Shown: positions 23,582-30,787 of the stretch, one piece after another
How positions within the stretch are numbered: the first letter of the stretch is position 1
Layout: every line of letters begins with the position of its first letter
Program-made: the position numbers and the translations under genes
Notes under the pieces: generated by a model
Seen by the model: the letters and a program-made list of their open reading frames with translations, nothing else
Databases searched by the model: none
Told to the model about the DNA's origin: nothing
Source of the DNA: SG-bin9 sp049323835
GTDB lineage: Bacteria; Pseudomonadota; Alphaproteobacteria; Rhizobiales; Xanthobacteraceae
Direction: 5' to 3'
Length of the DNA: 36,748 nt
Assembly: GCA_049323835.1 (NCBI GenBank)
Contig: JBMOOJ010000012.1
Coordinates: 1-36,748, forward strand

Positions 23582-24469
23582 CTAGCGCCGCAGTCCGCGC
23601 ACGAAGCTGGCGACCGCTTCGCCGATCTCGTCCGGCGAATCTTCCTGGATGAAGTGGATGCCCTTCACCGTCACCTCGGTCTGGTTCGGCCACGCGCGGC
23701 AGACCTCGCGCTGGCGGCCGACGAGAATCGAGCCGGGCTCGGCATTGATGAAGAGCTTCGGCAGGTCGCTCGTCGCGAGCCATGCGCTGTAATCCTCGAC
23801 CACCTTCACGACATCGGCGGGCTGGCCTTCGATCGGGATCTGCCGCGGCCAGGTGAGGGTGGGGCGGCGATCCTCGCCGGGATTCGCAAACGGCTTGAGA
23901 TAAACCGCCATCTCCTCGTCGCTCATCTTGCGGATCACCGATCCCGGCAGCACGCGCTCGACGAAGATGTTCTTCTGCAGGATCATCTCTTCGCCGGACC
24001 CGGAGCGGAAGCCCTGGAATGCACGCTTTGCATTGTCCGGCCAGTCCGCCCACGTCACCGGCGTCACGATGCCTTCCATATAGGCGATGCCCTGCACGCG
24101 ATCGCGATGCTGGTTCGCCCAGTTGAAGCCGAGCGCCGAGCCCCAGTCGTGAATGACGAAGATGACGTTGCTGCCGAGATCGAGCTGATCCCACAGCGCG
24201 AAGAGATACGCGCGCTGTTCGGCGTAGGTGTAGCGGGTGGGGCCGGAGTTCTCGAGCTTGTCGGACGCGCCCATGCCGATGAGGTCGCAGGCGATCAGCC
24301 GCCCGAGGCCTTTGCAGTACGGCATGATGTTGCGCCAGAGGTAGGACGACGTCGGGTTGCCGTGCTGGAAGACGATGGCGGGGCCTTCGCCCTCGTCGAT
24401 GTAGGCCATGCGCTTGCCCTTCACCGTGGCGAATTTCATGTCGGCGAACGGCGTAGCTGAGATCGGCAT
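23582..24469 (-). CDS. linB: Haloalkane dehalogenase, LinB/DmbA type
   Basis: A 295-residue alpha/beta hydrolase that matches, from memory, the LinB subgroup (HLD-II). Haloalkane dehalogenases hydrolyse a carbon-halogen bond to an alcohol and halide. All key residues fall at the same numbers as in LinB: nucleophile Asp108 in HDWGSALGF, acid Glu132 in YMEGI, base His272 in IHFIQEDSPDEIG, and halide-stabilising Asn38 (HGNPTSSYLWRN) and Trp109. It has no signal peptide. ATG 24469 has AGAGGA about 8 bases upstream. It begins 11 bases after the 2-haloacid dehalogenase gene, so the two form an operon. The symbol denotes type; the true substrate is unknown. Confidence 0.93.
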   Translation of the reverse strand: MPISATPFADMKFATVKGKRMAYIDEGEGPAIVFQHGNPTSSYLWRNIMPYCKGLGRLIACDLIGMGASDKLENSGPTRYTYAEQRAYLFALWDQLDLGSNVIFVIHDWGSALGFNWANQHRDRVQGIAYMEGIVTPVTWADWPDNAKRAFQGFRSGSGEEMILQKNIFVERVLPGSVIRKMSDEEMAVYLKPFANPGEDRRPTLTWPRQIPIEGQPADVVKVVEDYSAWLATSDLPKLFINAEPGSILVGRQREVCRAWPNQTEVTVKGIHFIQEDSPDEIGEAVASFVRGLRR

Positions 24470-24480
24470 GGACGTATCCT

Positions 24481-25221
24481 CTATGCGGCTGCGACGATGG
24501 CAAGCAGATCGGCGAGTGTCTTGATCCGGTAATCCGGATCGAAGCCCATGGCTTCGCTGCGCATGCGCTGCGCCTTGAACATCGTGAGCGGTCCGGCCTT
24601 GCTCTTGTCCTTGAACTCGGCGGCGAGCGCGTCCGCGGTCACCCGCTCGATCCACGCGACATTGAGGCCAGATGCTTTCGCGCCCGATACATCAAAGCCG
24701 TTGGAGGAAACGAACAGCGTCTCGTCCGGCGTTATGCCGAGCTGAGCCTCGATTAGCTTGTAGGTCTGTGGTGATGGTTTGAAGGTGCGGCAGGCATCGA
24801 CGCTGATGGTCGCATCGAGAACGGTGTCGAGCCCGGTGTTTGTCACCAGCGCGTTGAGCATATCCGGGCTGCCGTTCGACAGGATCGCGAGCTTCCTGCC
24901 CTTCAATGCACCGAGCGTCGCCTTCGCATCCGGATAGAGATCGAGGTAACGATATTTCTCCATGATCCGCGCGAACGCCACGTCGTTGTATTTCAGGCCG
25001 AGGTTGTCGAGCGTGTAGGCGAGGGACTCGCGCGTCACCGTCTCGAAGTCTTCGTAACGCTGCATCAGTGAGCGCAGCCACGTATACTCGAGCTGCTTCA
25101 GCCGCCAGATCTGCGTGACGGCTTCGCCGTAACCGGGAAACGTCTCTTCGGTGATCGCTGCGACCGACTGCACGTCGTACAGCGTTCCATAGGCATCGAA
25201 AACGACGGCTTTGATCGCCAC
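24481..25221 (-). CDS. dhlB: (S)-2-haloacid dehalogenase, type II (DhlB-like)
   Basis: A 246-residue HAD-superfamily L-2-haloacid dehalogenase, which converts 2-haloalkanoates such as chloroacetate to hydroxyacids with inversion. Visible residues are nucleophile Asp9 (VVFDAYGTLYD), Thr13, Arg40 (halide), Ser115-Asn116 (ILSNGSPDML), Lys148 (FKPSP) and VSSNGFDVSGAK (171-182) with Asp177. The tail PLTMFKAQRMR resembles Xanthobacter DhlB as I recall it. The start is GTG at 25221 with GGAG about 10 bases upstream. It is the first gene of the pair with linB. A terminator hairpin ends only 24 bases before it, leaving no room for an ordinary promoter. Confidence 0.93.
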   Translation of the reverse strand: MAIKAVVFDAYGTLYDVQSVAAITEETFPGYGEAVTQIWRLKQLEYTWLRSLMQRYEDFETVTRESLAYTLDNLGLKYNDVAFARIMEKYRYLDLYPDAKATLGALKGRKLAILSNGSPDMLNALVTNTGLDTVLDATISVDACRTFKPSPQTYKLIEAQLGITPDETLFVSSNGFDVSGAKASGLNVAWIERVTADALAAEFKDKSKAGPLTMFKAQRMRSEAMGFDPDYRIKTLADLLAIVAAA

Positions 25222-25245
25222 TGCTGCTCTCCGTCAGCTTGAAAT

Positions 25246-25279
25246 AAAAAACTCCAGCGGCGTCGTTACACCGCTGGAG
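25246..25279 (-). terminator. Hairpin with T tract between the reductase and dehalogenase genes
   Basis: CTCCAGCGG (25252-25260) pairs perfectly with CCGCTGGAG (25271-25279) around a 10-base loop. AAAAAA at 25246-25251 reads as a T tract on the minus strand. It begins 10 bases past the reductase stop and ends 24 bases before the DhlB start. It looks like an intrinsic terminator, or an attenuator if the genes share a transcript. Confidence 0.88.
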
Positions 25280-25288
25280 CCTGGAATG

Positions 25289-26158
25289 TTACTTCTCCAG
25301 CCGTGCGAACAGGCTCGACGTATCCCAGCGGCCGCCGCCCATCTTCTGCACTTCCGAATAGAACTGATCGACCAGTGCGGTGACCGGCAGATGCGCCTTG
25401 TTGCGGCGCGCCTCGGCGAGGCAGATCGACAGGTCCTTGCGCATCCAGTCGACGGCGAAGCCGAAATCGAACTTGTTGGCGTTCATCGTCTTGTAGCGGT
25501 TCTCCATCTGCCACGACTGCGCTGCGCCCTTCGAGATCGTCTCGATCACGGCTTCGACGTCGAGGCCCGCCTTGCGGGCGAAGTGGATGCCTTCCGACAG
25601 GCCCTGCACGAGACCGGCGATGCAGATCTGGTTGACCATCTTCGTCAGCTGGCCGGCGCCGGCCGGGCCGAGCAGCTTGCACATGCGTGCGTAGGCCGCG
25701 ATCACCGGCTCCGCGCGCTTGTAGGCGGCTTCCTCGCCGCCGCACATCACGGTGAGCACGCCGTTCTCTGCACCCGCCTGGCCGCCGGAGACCGGCGCGT
25801 CGATGAAGTGGAAGCCCGCCTTCTTCGCTGCCGCGTCGAGTTCGCGTGCCACTTCGGCCGATGCGGTGGTGTGATCGACGAACACCGCGCCCTTGGTCAT
25901 GCCGGCGAACGCGCCGTCGGCGCCGAGCGTGACGGAGCGCAGGTCGTCGTCGTTGCCGACGCAGCACATCACGAAGTCCTGGCCGGTTGCAGCAGCCTTC
26001 GGGGTCGGCGCGGTCTTGCCCTTGAACTTGTCGGCCCACGCCTGCGCCTTGGCGCCGTTGCGGTTGTAGACCGTGACCTCATGCCCTCCCTTGGCGACGA
26101 GGTGACCGGCCATCGGAAAACCCATGACGCCGAGACCGAGAAAGGCAACTTTAGCCAT
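25289..26158 (-). CDS. Beta-hydroxyacid dehydrogenase (tartronate semialdehyde reductase-like)
   Basis: A 289-residue member of the 3-hydroxyisobutyrate / tartronate-semialdehyde reductase family. It has the dinucleotide loop GLGVMGFPMAGHL (8-20), substrate loop DAPVSGGQAGA (120-130) and catalytic Lys173 in GAGQLTKMVNQ. Reverse-direction partners of this family reduce 2-hydroxy-3-oxopropionate to glycerate after glyoxylate carboligase. That would fit downstream use of glycolate/glyoxylate released from chloroacetate by the neighbouring DhlB, but this is inference. A terminator-like hairpin separates it from the dehalogenases on the same strand. Other hydroxyacid substrates are possible. Confidence 0.88.
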   Translation of the reverse strand: MAKVAFLGLGVMGFPMAGHLVAKGGHEVTVYNRNGAKAQAWADKFKGKTAPTPKAAATGQDFVMCCVGNDDDLRSVTLGADGAFAGMTKGAVFVDHTTASAEVARELDAAAKKAGFHFIDAPVSGGQAGAENGVLTVMCGGEEAAYKRAEPVIAAYARMCKLLGPAGAGQLTKMVNQICIAGLVQGLSEGIHFARKAGLDVEAVIETISKGAAQSWQMENRYKTMNANKFDFGFAVDWMRKDLSICLAEARRNKAHLPVTALVDQFYSEVQKMGGGRWDTSSLFARLEK

Positions 26159-26329
26159 GACTGAAACCCTTATGCTCTGAGACGGTAGAATGGTGGAGGG
26201 CGCCCGTTCGGGCGTGTTCTTGCTTGCGGGCGGTGTCTATCACACCCCGGACAGGCCTGTCCTGCCAACAAAAATGTTTGCCGCATGGCGGATGGTCGGG
26301 AATATTCGGCGGCTGTGAGATGATTGCGC

Positions 26330-27712
26330 ATGACCTACAAGCACGTGATCGGCCCGAAGACCTACCTGTTCGCCGATCTGCGCGATCTTCTGGCGAAGGC
26401 GACGCCGCCGCGCTCCGGCGACCGGCTGGCGGGCATCGCGGCCGGGACGGCGGAAGAGATGGTCGCCGCGCGCATGTGCCTCGCCGACGTGCCGCTGAAG
26501 CAGTTCCTCACCGAGGCGGTTATCCCCTACGAGGATGACGAAGTGACGCGGCTGATCATCGACAGCCACGATGCGAAAGCCTTCGCAGCCGTGGGCTCGC
26601 TCACAGTCGGCGCGTTCCGCGACTGGCTGTTGTCGGATGCCGCGACGCCCGCAGTGCTGAGCAAGCTCGCGCGCGGCCTGACGCCGGAGATGGCCGCTGC
26701 CGTCTCGAAGCTGATGCGCAACCAGGATCTCATTCTGGTGGCGAAGACATGCGAGGTCGTCACGCGCCTGCGCAACACCATCGGCTTGCGCGGGCGTATG
26801 AGCGTGCGGCTGCAACCGAACCATCCGTTCGATGACGCCAAGGGCATCACCGCCTCGATCCTCGATGGCCTTCTGCTCGGCGCGGGCGATGCCTGCATCG
26901 GCATCAACCCGGCGAGCGACGATCCGGCGGTGATCGGCTCTCTGGTGCGCCTGCTCGACGACATCATCGCGCGCATCGGCGCGCCGACGCAGAGCTGCGT
27001 GCTGACGCACGTCACGACGACGCTCGATCTGATCGGGAAGGGTTATCCCGTCGATCTCGTGTTCCAGTCGATCGCGGGAACGCAGGCCGCGAACACGAGC
27101 TTCGGCGTCAATCTTTCCATCCTGCGCGAGGCGCGCGACGCCGCGCTGGCGCTGAAGCGCGGCACCGTCGGCAACAACGTGATGTATTTCGAGACGGGGC
27201 AGGGCTCGGCGCTGTCGGCGAACGCGCACCACCGCGTCGACCAGCAGACCTGCGAGGCGCGGGCCCATGCAGTCGCGCGGGCGTTCGATCCGCTGCTGGT
27301 CAACAGCGTCGTCGGCTTCATCGGACCGGAGTACCTTTACGATGGCAAGGAAATCATCCGCGCCGGACTTGAGGATCATTTCTGCGGCAAGCTGCTCGGC
27401 CTGCCGCTCGGCGTCGACGTCTGCTACACCAATCACGCCGAAGCCGATCAGGATGACATGGACAACCTGCTGACACTTCTGGCCGCGGCGGGTGTGACTT
27501 TCATCATGGGCGTACCGGGCGCGGACGACGTGATGCTGAATTATCAATCGACGTCATTCCATGACGCGCTGTACATCCGCGACGTGTTCGGACTGAAGCG
27601 CGCGCCGGAATTCGACGACTGGCTGGTGCGCGTGGGGCTTGCGGGGCAAGATTTTCGCATCAGCGCGAACGAGCAGCCGCGGCTGGCGTTCGCATCGCAG
27701 CTGGCAGGGTAA
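26330..27712 (+). CDS. eutB: Ethanolamine ammonia-lyase large subunit
   Basis: A 460-residue EutB, the catalytic TIM-barrel subunit of the adenosylcobalamin-dependent lyase that converts ethanolamine to acetaldehyde and ammonia. Family blocks are evident: VSKLMRNQDLILVAK, RLQPNHPFDD, GINPASDDP, VLTHVTTTLDL, FQSIAGTQAANTSFGVN, YFETGQGSALSANAHH, FIGPEYLYDG, VCYTNHAEADQDDMDNL and FIMGVPGADDVMLNYQ. Length is normal. I prefer ATG 26330 to the TTG two codons upstream. Usually eutC follows directly; here an AraC-type gene follows 6 bases later and eutC lies 3 kb away. No microcompartment, aldehyde dehydrogenase or EutA-like gene is in the window. Confidence 0.96.
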   Translation: MTYKHVIGPKTYLFADLRDLLAKATPPRSGDRLAGIAAGTAEEMVAARMCLADVPLKQFLTEAVIPYEDDEVTRLIIDSHDAKAFAAVGSLTVGAFRDWLLSDAATPAVLSKLARGLTPEMAAAVSKLMRNQDLILVAKTCEVVTRLRNTIGLRGRMSVRLQPNHPFDDAKGITASILDGLLLGAGDACIGINPASDDPAVIGSLVRLLDDIIARIGAPTQSCVLTHVTTTLDLIGKGYPVDLVFQSIAGTQAANTSFGVNLSILREARDAALALKRGTVGNNVMYFETGQGSALSANAHHRVDQQTCEARAHAVARAFDPLLVNSVVGFIGPEYLYDGKEIIRAGLEDHFCGKLLGLPLGVDVCYTNHAEADQDDMDNLLTLLAAAGVTFIMGVPGADDVMLNYQSTSFHDALYIRDVFGLKRAPEFDDWLVRVGLAGQDFRISANEQPRLAFASQLAG

Positions 27713-27718
27713 GGCACG

Positions 27719-28399
27719 ATGTCCTGCATCCTCGAAGCCTGGTCGCATGTGACGCCCGCCGCGTCGGCGGAGACGGTCTATCCGGACGGTTGCCGCGATC
27801 TGATCATGACGATCGACGCGACCGGCCGGGCTGACTGGCACGTCTCCGACCTGCATACGGCGCCGCTGCATTTTGCCGTCGGCGAACGCATGACCTTTCA
27901 CGGCCTCCGCCTGAAGCCCGGCGTTGCGATCGACGAGGCGCGGTTGCTCGCCGAGGTCAATGCGCGCCAGCCAGACGCTGTTCGCATGGCCGCGCTGGTC
28001 GAGGAGCACTGCCGCCGTGCGCCATCGGTCGGTGAGGCGATCGACAGTCTGGCGGAGAGTACGGGTGTTGCGCAGGCTGCCGGCAATCTTGGCGTCAGCG
28101 TCCGGACCTTGCAGCGCCTGTTCGGTAGGTATCGGCTGATGCCGCCGGAGTTCTGGCTGCTGCTGGCGCGGGCGCGCCGTGCTGCGGCGATGATGAGTGC
28201 ACCGGCGCCGCTCGCTGAGGTGGCCGCTGTGACCGGCTATTTCGATCAGGCGCACATGTCGCGCGAGTTCGTGCGCTGGTTTCAGGCGACGCCGGGGCGC
28301 GTTCGCAACGATCGTTCGCTGCGCACCGGCCTCACTCAGCTCGGGCTCGGGACGGGCGAGCAGATCTCCACCAGACAGCCGTTGGGATCGCTGACGTAA
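27719..28399 (+). CDS. AraC-family transcriptional regulator
   Basis: A 226-residue regulator. The N-terminal part (1-110) resembles the DUF6597-type sensor domain of AraC relatives (YPDGCRDLIMTID, ADWHVSDLHTAPLHF, GLRLKPGVA). The C-terminal helix-turn-helix pair spans about 115-205 (GVAQAAGNLGVSVRTLQRLFGRY and PLAEVAAVTGYFDQAHMSREFVRWFQATPGRVR). The gene starts 6 bases after eutB and is likely co-transcribed, so ethanolamine or its products may be the signal. Its last 64 bases overlap the convergent VOC gene. The tail beyond residue 205 may owe its sequence to that overlap. Confidence 0.9.
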   Translation: MSCILEAWSHVTPAASAETVYPDGCRDLIMTIDATGRADWHVSDLHTAPLHFAVGERMTFHGLRLKPGVAIDEARLLAEVNARQPDAVRMAALVEEHCRRAPSVGEAIDSLAESTGVAQAAGNLGVSVRTLQRLFGRYRLMPPEFWLLLARARRAAAMMSAPAPLAEVAAVTGYFDQAHMSREFVRWFQATPGRVRNDRSLRTGLTQLGLGTGEQISTRQPLGSLT

Positions 28400-28725
28400 G
28401 AGACGATCTGCCCCCACGGCATCTTCTCCACGTCCTGCACCAGGGCCGCGCCTGCATCCACCGCGCGTTTCAACGCGCCTGCGACATCGTCGGTCTCGAA
28501 TGCGATCTCGAATACCGGATGCTTCGGGTCGGCGGCGGCAGGCGACTTGCCGAGCTGCGTCATCAGCGCGACAGATGAGAAGGCGAGCTTGGTGTCGCCG
28601 GTTTTCAGTTCGCCGTAGTCGCCGCTCTCGTGCAGGAAGCCGGTCTCGAAACCGAACGCGCGGCGGTAGAAGTCGAGGGTCGCCTTCACATCGGCGACAT
28701 AAAGAATGGTGTAGCGAAAGATCAT
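28336..28725 (-). CDS. VOC-superfamily (glyoxalase/bleomycin-resistance-like) protein
   Basis: A 129-residue VOC protein of paired beta-alpha-beta-beta-beta units: the first begins RYTILYVADVKATLDFYRRAFGFE, the second PVFEIAFETDDVAGALKRAVDAGA, ending SYVSDPNGCLVEI. A metal-ligand Glu is present in the last strand, with a His in the FLHESG strand. Start ATG 28725 fits the domain start; the longer frame upstream is not VOC-like. It converges on and overlaps the AraC gene by 64 bases. The substrate is unknown. Confidence 0.88.
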   Translation of the reverse strand: MIFRYTILYVADVKATLDFYRRAFGFETGFLHESGDYGELKTGDTKLAFSSVALMTQLGKSPAAADPKHPVFEIAFETDDVAGALKRAVDAGAALVQDVEKMPWGQIVSYVSDPNGCLVEICSPVPSPS

Positions 28726-29000
28726 GTCCTGACGTCCTGTTCTGGAGGCGTCCGAATACCCGCTCGGCTCGTGGCGGTATTGGATAATCGCGACAGCCAC
28801 AGTGCAATCCATCGCTCACATCAACGGCAGACGCGGCATCATACCGCGATCCCCGCCGGCCTTAATGTGACCCAAGTTTCTGCATTCGCTAGCGGATTGG
28901 AAGACTTGCCGCGCCGGAGGGCATGAGGCCGGGCGGTCAAGAGAGCTGGAACCTTGAGCGAAGTTCCGCGTCATCGGAATGGGGCAAACGGGGAGGCGGA

Positions 29001-30596
29001 ATGGCGAGAGCGCAGGTTGATGCGGCGCGCCCATCGAGGCGTATTCTTTGCGTGTTTCCGCGCTACACGCCGTCTTTCGGAACCTTCGAATATGCCTATC
29101 AGCTGACCGATGGCGTGCAGGCGTTCATGCCGCCGCAGGGGTTGCTGCTGATTGCCGCATGGCTGCCGCGCGACTGGCAGATCCGCTTTCTCGACGAGAA
29201 CATCCAGCGTGCGGCCGACGACGATTTTGCATGGGCGGATGCGGTGTTCGTCAGCGGCATGCACATCCAGCGCAACCAGATCAACGATATCTGCCGCCGC
29301 GCGCATGCGCACGACAAGCCGGCGGTGCTCGGCGGGCCGTCGGTGAGCGCGTGCCCCGAATACTATCCGGAGTTCGACTATCTGCATGTCGGCGAACTCG
29401 GCGATGCGACAGAGCAACTCGTCGCGACGCTGGCGGCAGACACCGCGCGGCCCGAACAGCAGGTCGTCGTCACCACGCACGATCGCCTCGACATGACGGA
29501 ATTTCCGCTGCCGGCGTACGAACTGCTTCCGCTCAACAAGTATTTCATCGGCAGCATCCAGTTCTCGTCCGGCTGTCCGTATCAGTGCGAGTTCTGCGAC
29601 ATCCCCGCGCTCTACGGCCGCAATCCGCGGCTGAAGACGCCGGCGCAGGTGATGGCCGAACTCGACAAGATGCTCGCGTGCGGGCTGCTCGGCGCGGTCT
29701 ACTTCGTCGACGACAACTTCATCGGCAACCGCAAGGCGGCGCTCGATCTGCTGCCGCATCTCGTCGAATGGCAGAAGCGCAACGGCTACGCGCTGCAATT
29801 CGCGTGCGAGGCGACGCTCAACATCGCCAAGCGGCCGGAAATCCTGCAACTGATGCACGATGCATACTTTACGACGGTGTTCTGCGGCATCGAGACGCCG
29901 GAGCCGGACGCGCTGAAGGCGATGTCGAAGAGCCACAACATGATGGTGCCGCTGCTCGAAGGCGTGCAGACGCTCAACAGCTACGGTCTCGAAGTGGTCT
30001 CCGGCATCATCCTCGGGCTCGACACCGACAAGCCGGATTCGGGCGAGCGCATTCTCGAGTTCATCGAACATTCGCAAATCCCGATGCTGACCATCAACCT
30101 TCTGCAAGCGTTGCCGCGCACGCCGCTGTGGGATCGCCTCAAGCGCGAGAACCGGCTGATCGAGAGGGAAGACCGCGACTCCAACGTCGACTTCCGCCTG
30201 CCATACGATCAGGTGGTGTCGATGTGGCGCAGCACGATGGCCAAAGCCTACACGCCGGAGGCGCTGTTCGCGCGCTTCGAGCACAACGTGCGTGAATGCT
30301 ATCCGAACCGGCTGCAGCCGCCCAACAGCCGGCAGCGCGTGTCGTGGCCGAACATCAAGCGCGGCCTGACGATGCTCACCAAGATCATCTGGCATCTTGG
30401 CGTGCGCGGCGACTATCGCCGCCAGTTCTGGGATTTCGCGTGGCCGCGGCTGAAGACCGGCGACATCGAGCGCGTCATCAGCGTCGGCCTCGTCGCGCAT
30501 CACCTCATCCTGTTCGCGCGCGATGCCTCTGGCGGAAAGCAGACGGCGTCGTATTATTCGACGCGGCTGCAACAGGCGGCGGTGCCGGCGGAGTAG
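29001..30596 (+). CDS. hpnP: B12-binding radical SAM protein, probable hopanoid C-2 methylase
   Basis: A 531-residue protein. The N-terminal half (about 14-150) is a cobalamin-binding fold (ILCVFPRYTPSFGTFEYAY, GVQAFMPPQGLLLIAA, VSGMHIQ, VLGGPSVSACPEYYP). The radical SAM barrel carries the cluster motif CxxxCxxC at Cys192, Cys196 and Cys199. The C-terminal DUF4070-like region has NLLQALPRTPLWDRL. This architecture and sequence match HpnP, which methylates hopanoids at C-2 using SAM and cobalamin, as I recall that family. GGAGGCGGA directly precedes ATG 29001, fixing the start. No other hopanoid gene is visible here. It lies between the two split eut genes. Confidence 0.72.
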   Translation: MARAQVDAARPSRRILCVFPRYTPSFGTFEYAYQLTDGVQAFMPPQGLLLIAAWLPRDWQIRFLDENIQRAADDDFAWADAVFVSGMHIQRNQINDICRRAHAHDKPAVLGGPSVSACPEYYPEFDYLHVGELGDATEQLVATLAADTARPEQQVVVTTHDRLDMTEFPLPAYELLPLNKYFIGSIQFSSGCPYQCEFCDIPALYGRNPRLKTPAQVMAELDKMLACGLLGAVYFVDDNFIGNRKAALDLLPHLVEWQKRNGYALQFACEATLNIAKRPEILQLMHDAYFTTVFCGIETPEPDALKAMSKSHNMMVPLLEGVQTLNSYGLEVVSGIILGLDTDKPDSGERILEFIEHSQIPMLTINLLQALPRTPLWDRLKRENRLIEREDRDSNVDFRLPYDQVVSMWRSTMAKAYTPEALFARFEHNVRECYPNRLQPPNSRQRVSWPNIKRGLTMLTKIIWHLGVRGDYRRQFWDFAWPRLKTGDIERVISVGLVAHHLILFARDASGGKQTASYYSTRLQQAAVPAE

Positions 30597-30616
30597 GGTG
30601 ACTGATGCTGCGGGAC

Positions 30617-30772
30617 TATCCCTCCCCCGCGAAGCGTGGGGAGGGTGGCGCGCGTGAGCGTAGCGAATGGAGCGCCGGGTGGGGGCAACTTTACCACCCC
30701 CACCCCGGCCTTCGCTTCACGATGCAACGCATCGCTCGCTTGGCCGACCCTCCCCACAAGGGGGAGGGATAA
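30617..30772. repeat. Large G/C-rich palindromic repeat, family D
   Basis: A 156-base imperfect palindrome. TATCCCTCCCCC and GGGGGAGGGATA form the outer ends, with inner arms GGTGGGGG / CCACCCCCACC and GAAGCGTGGGGAGGG / CCCTCCCC. It fills the gap between the hpnP-like gene and eutC, and the ribosome site of eutC (AAGGAG at 30771-30776) abuts its right end. A short relative (CCCTCTCCC stem) ends eutC. Confidence 0.85.
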
Positions 30773-30787
30773 GGAGAGCGCTCTTGC

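Noticed and set aside
26159..26329. Cobalamin riboswitch before eutB
   Set aside because: I looked for the B12-box pattern in this 171-base gap because EutB needs cobalamin, but saw no match, and the gap is short for that riboswitch.
28971..30572. 533-codon minus-strand frame opposite the hpnP-like gene
   Set aside because: It is the antisense of a protein with radical SAM and B12 motifs, and has no recognisable domain of its own.
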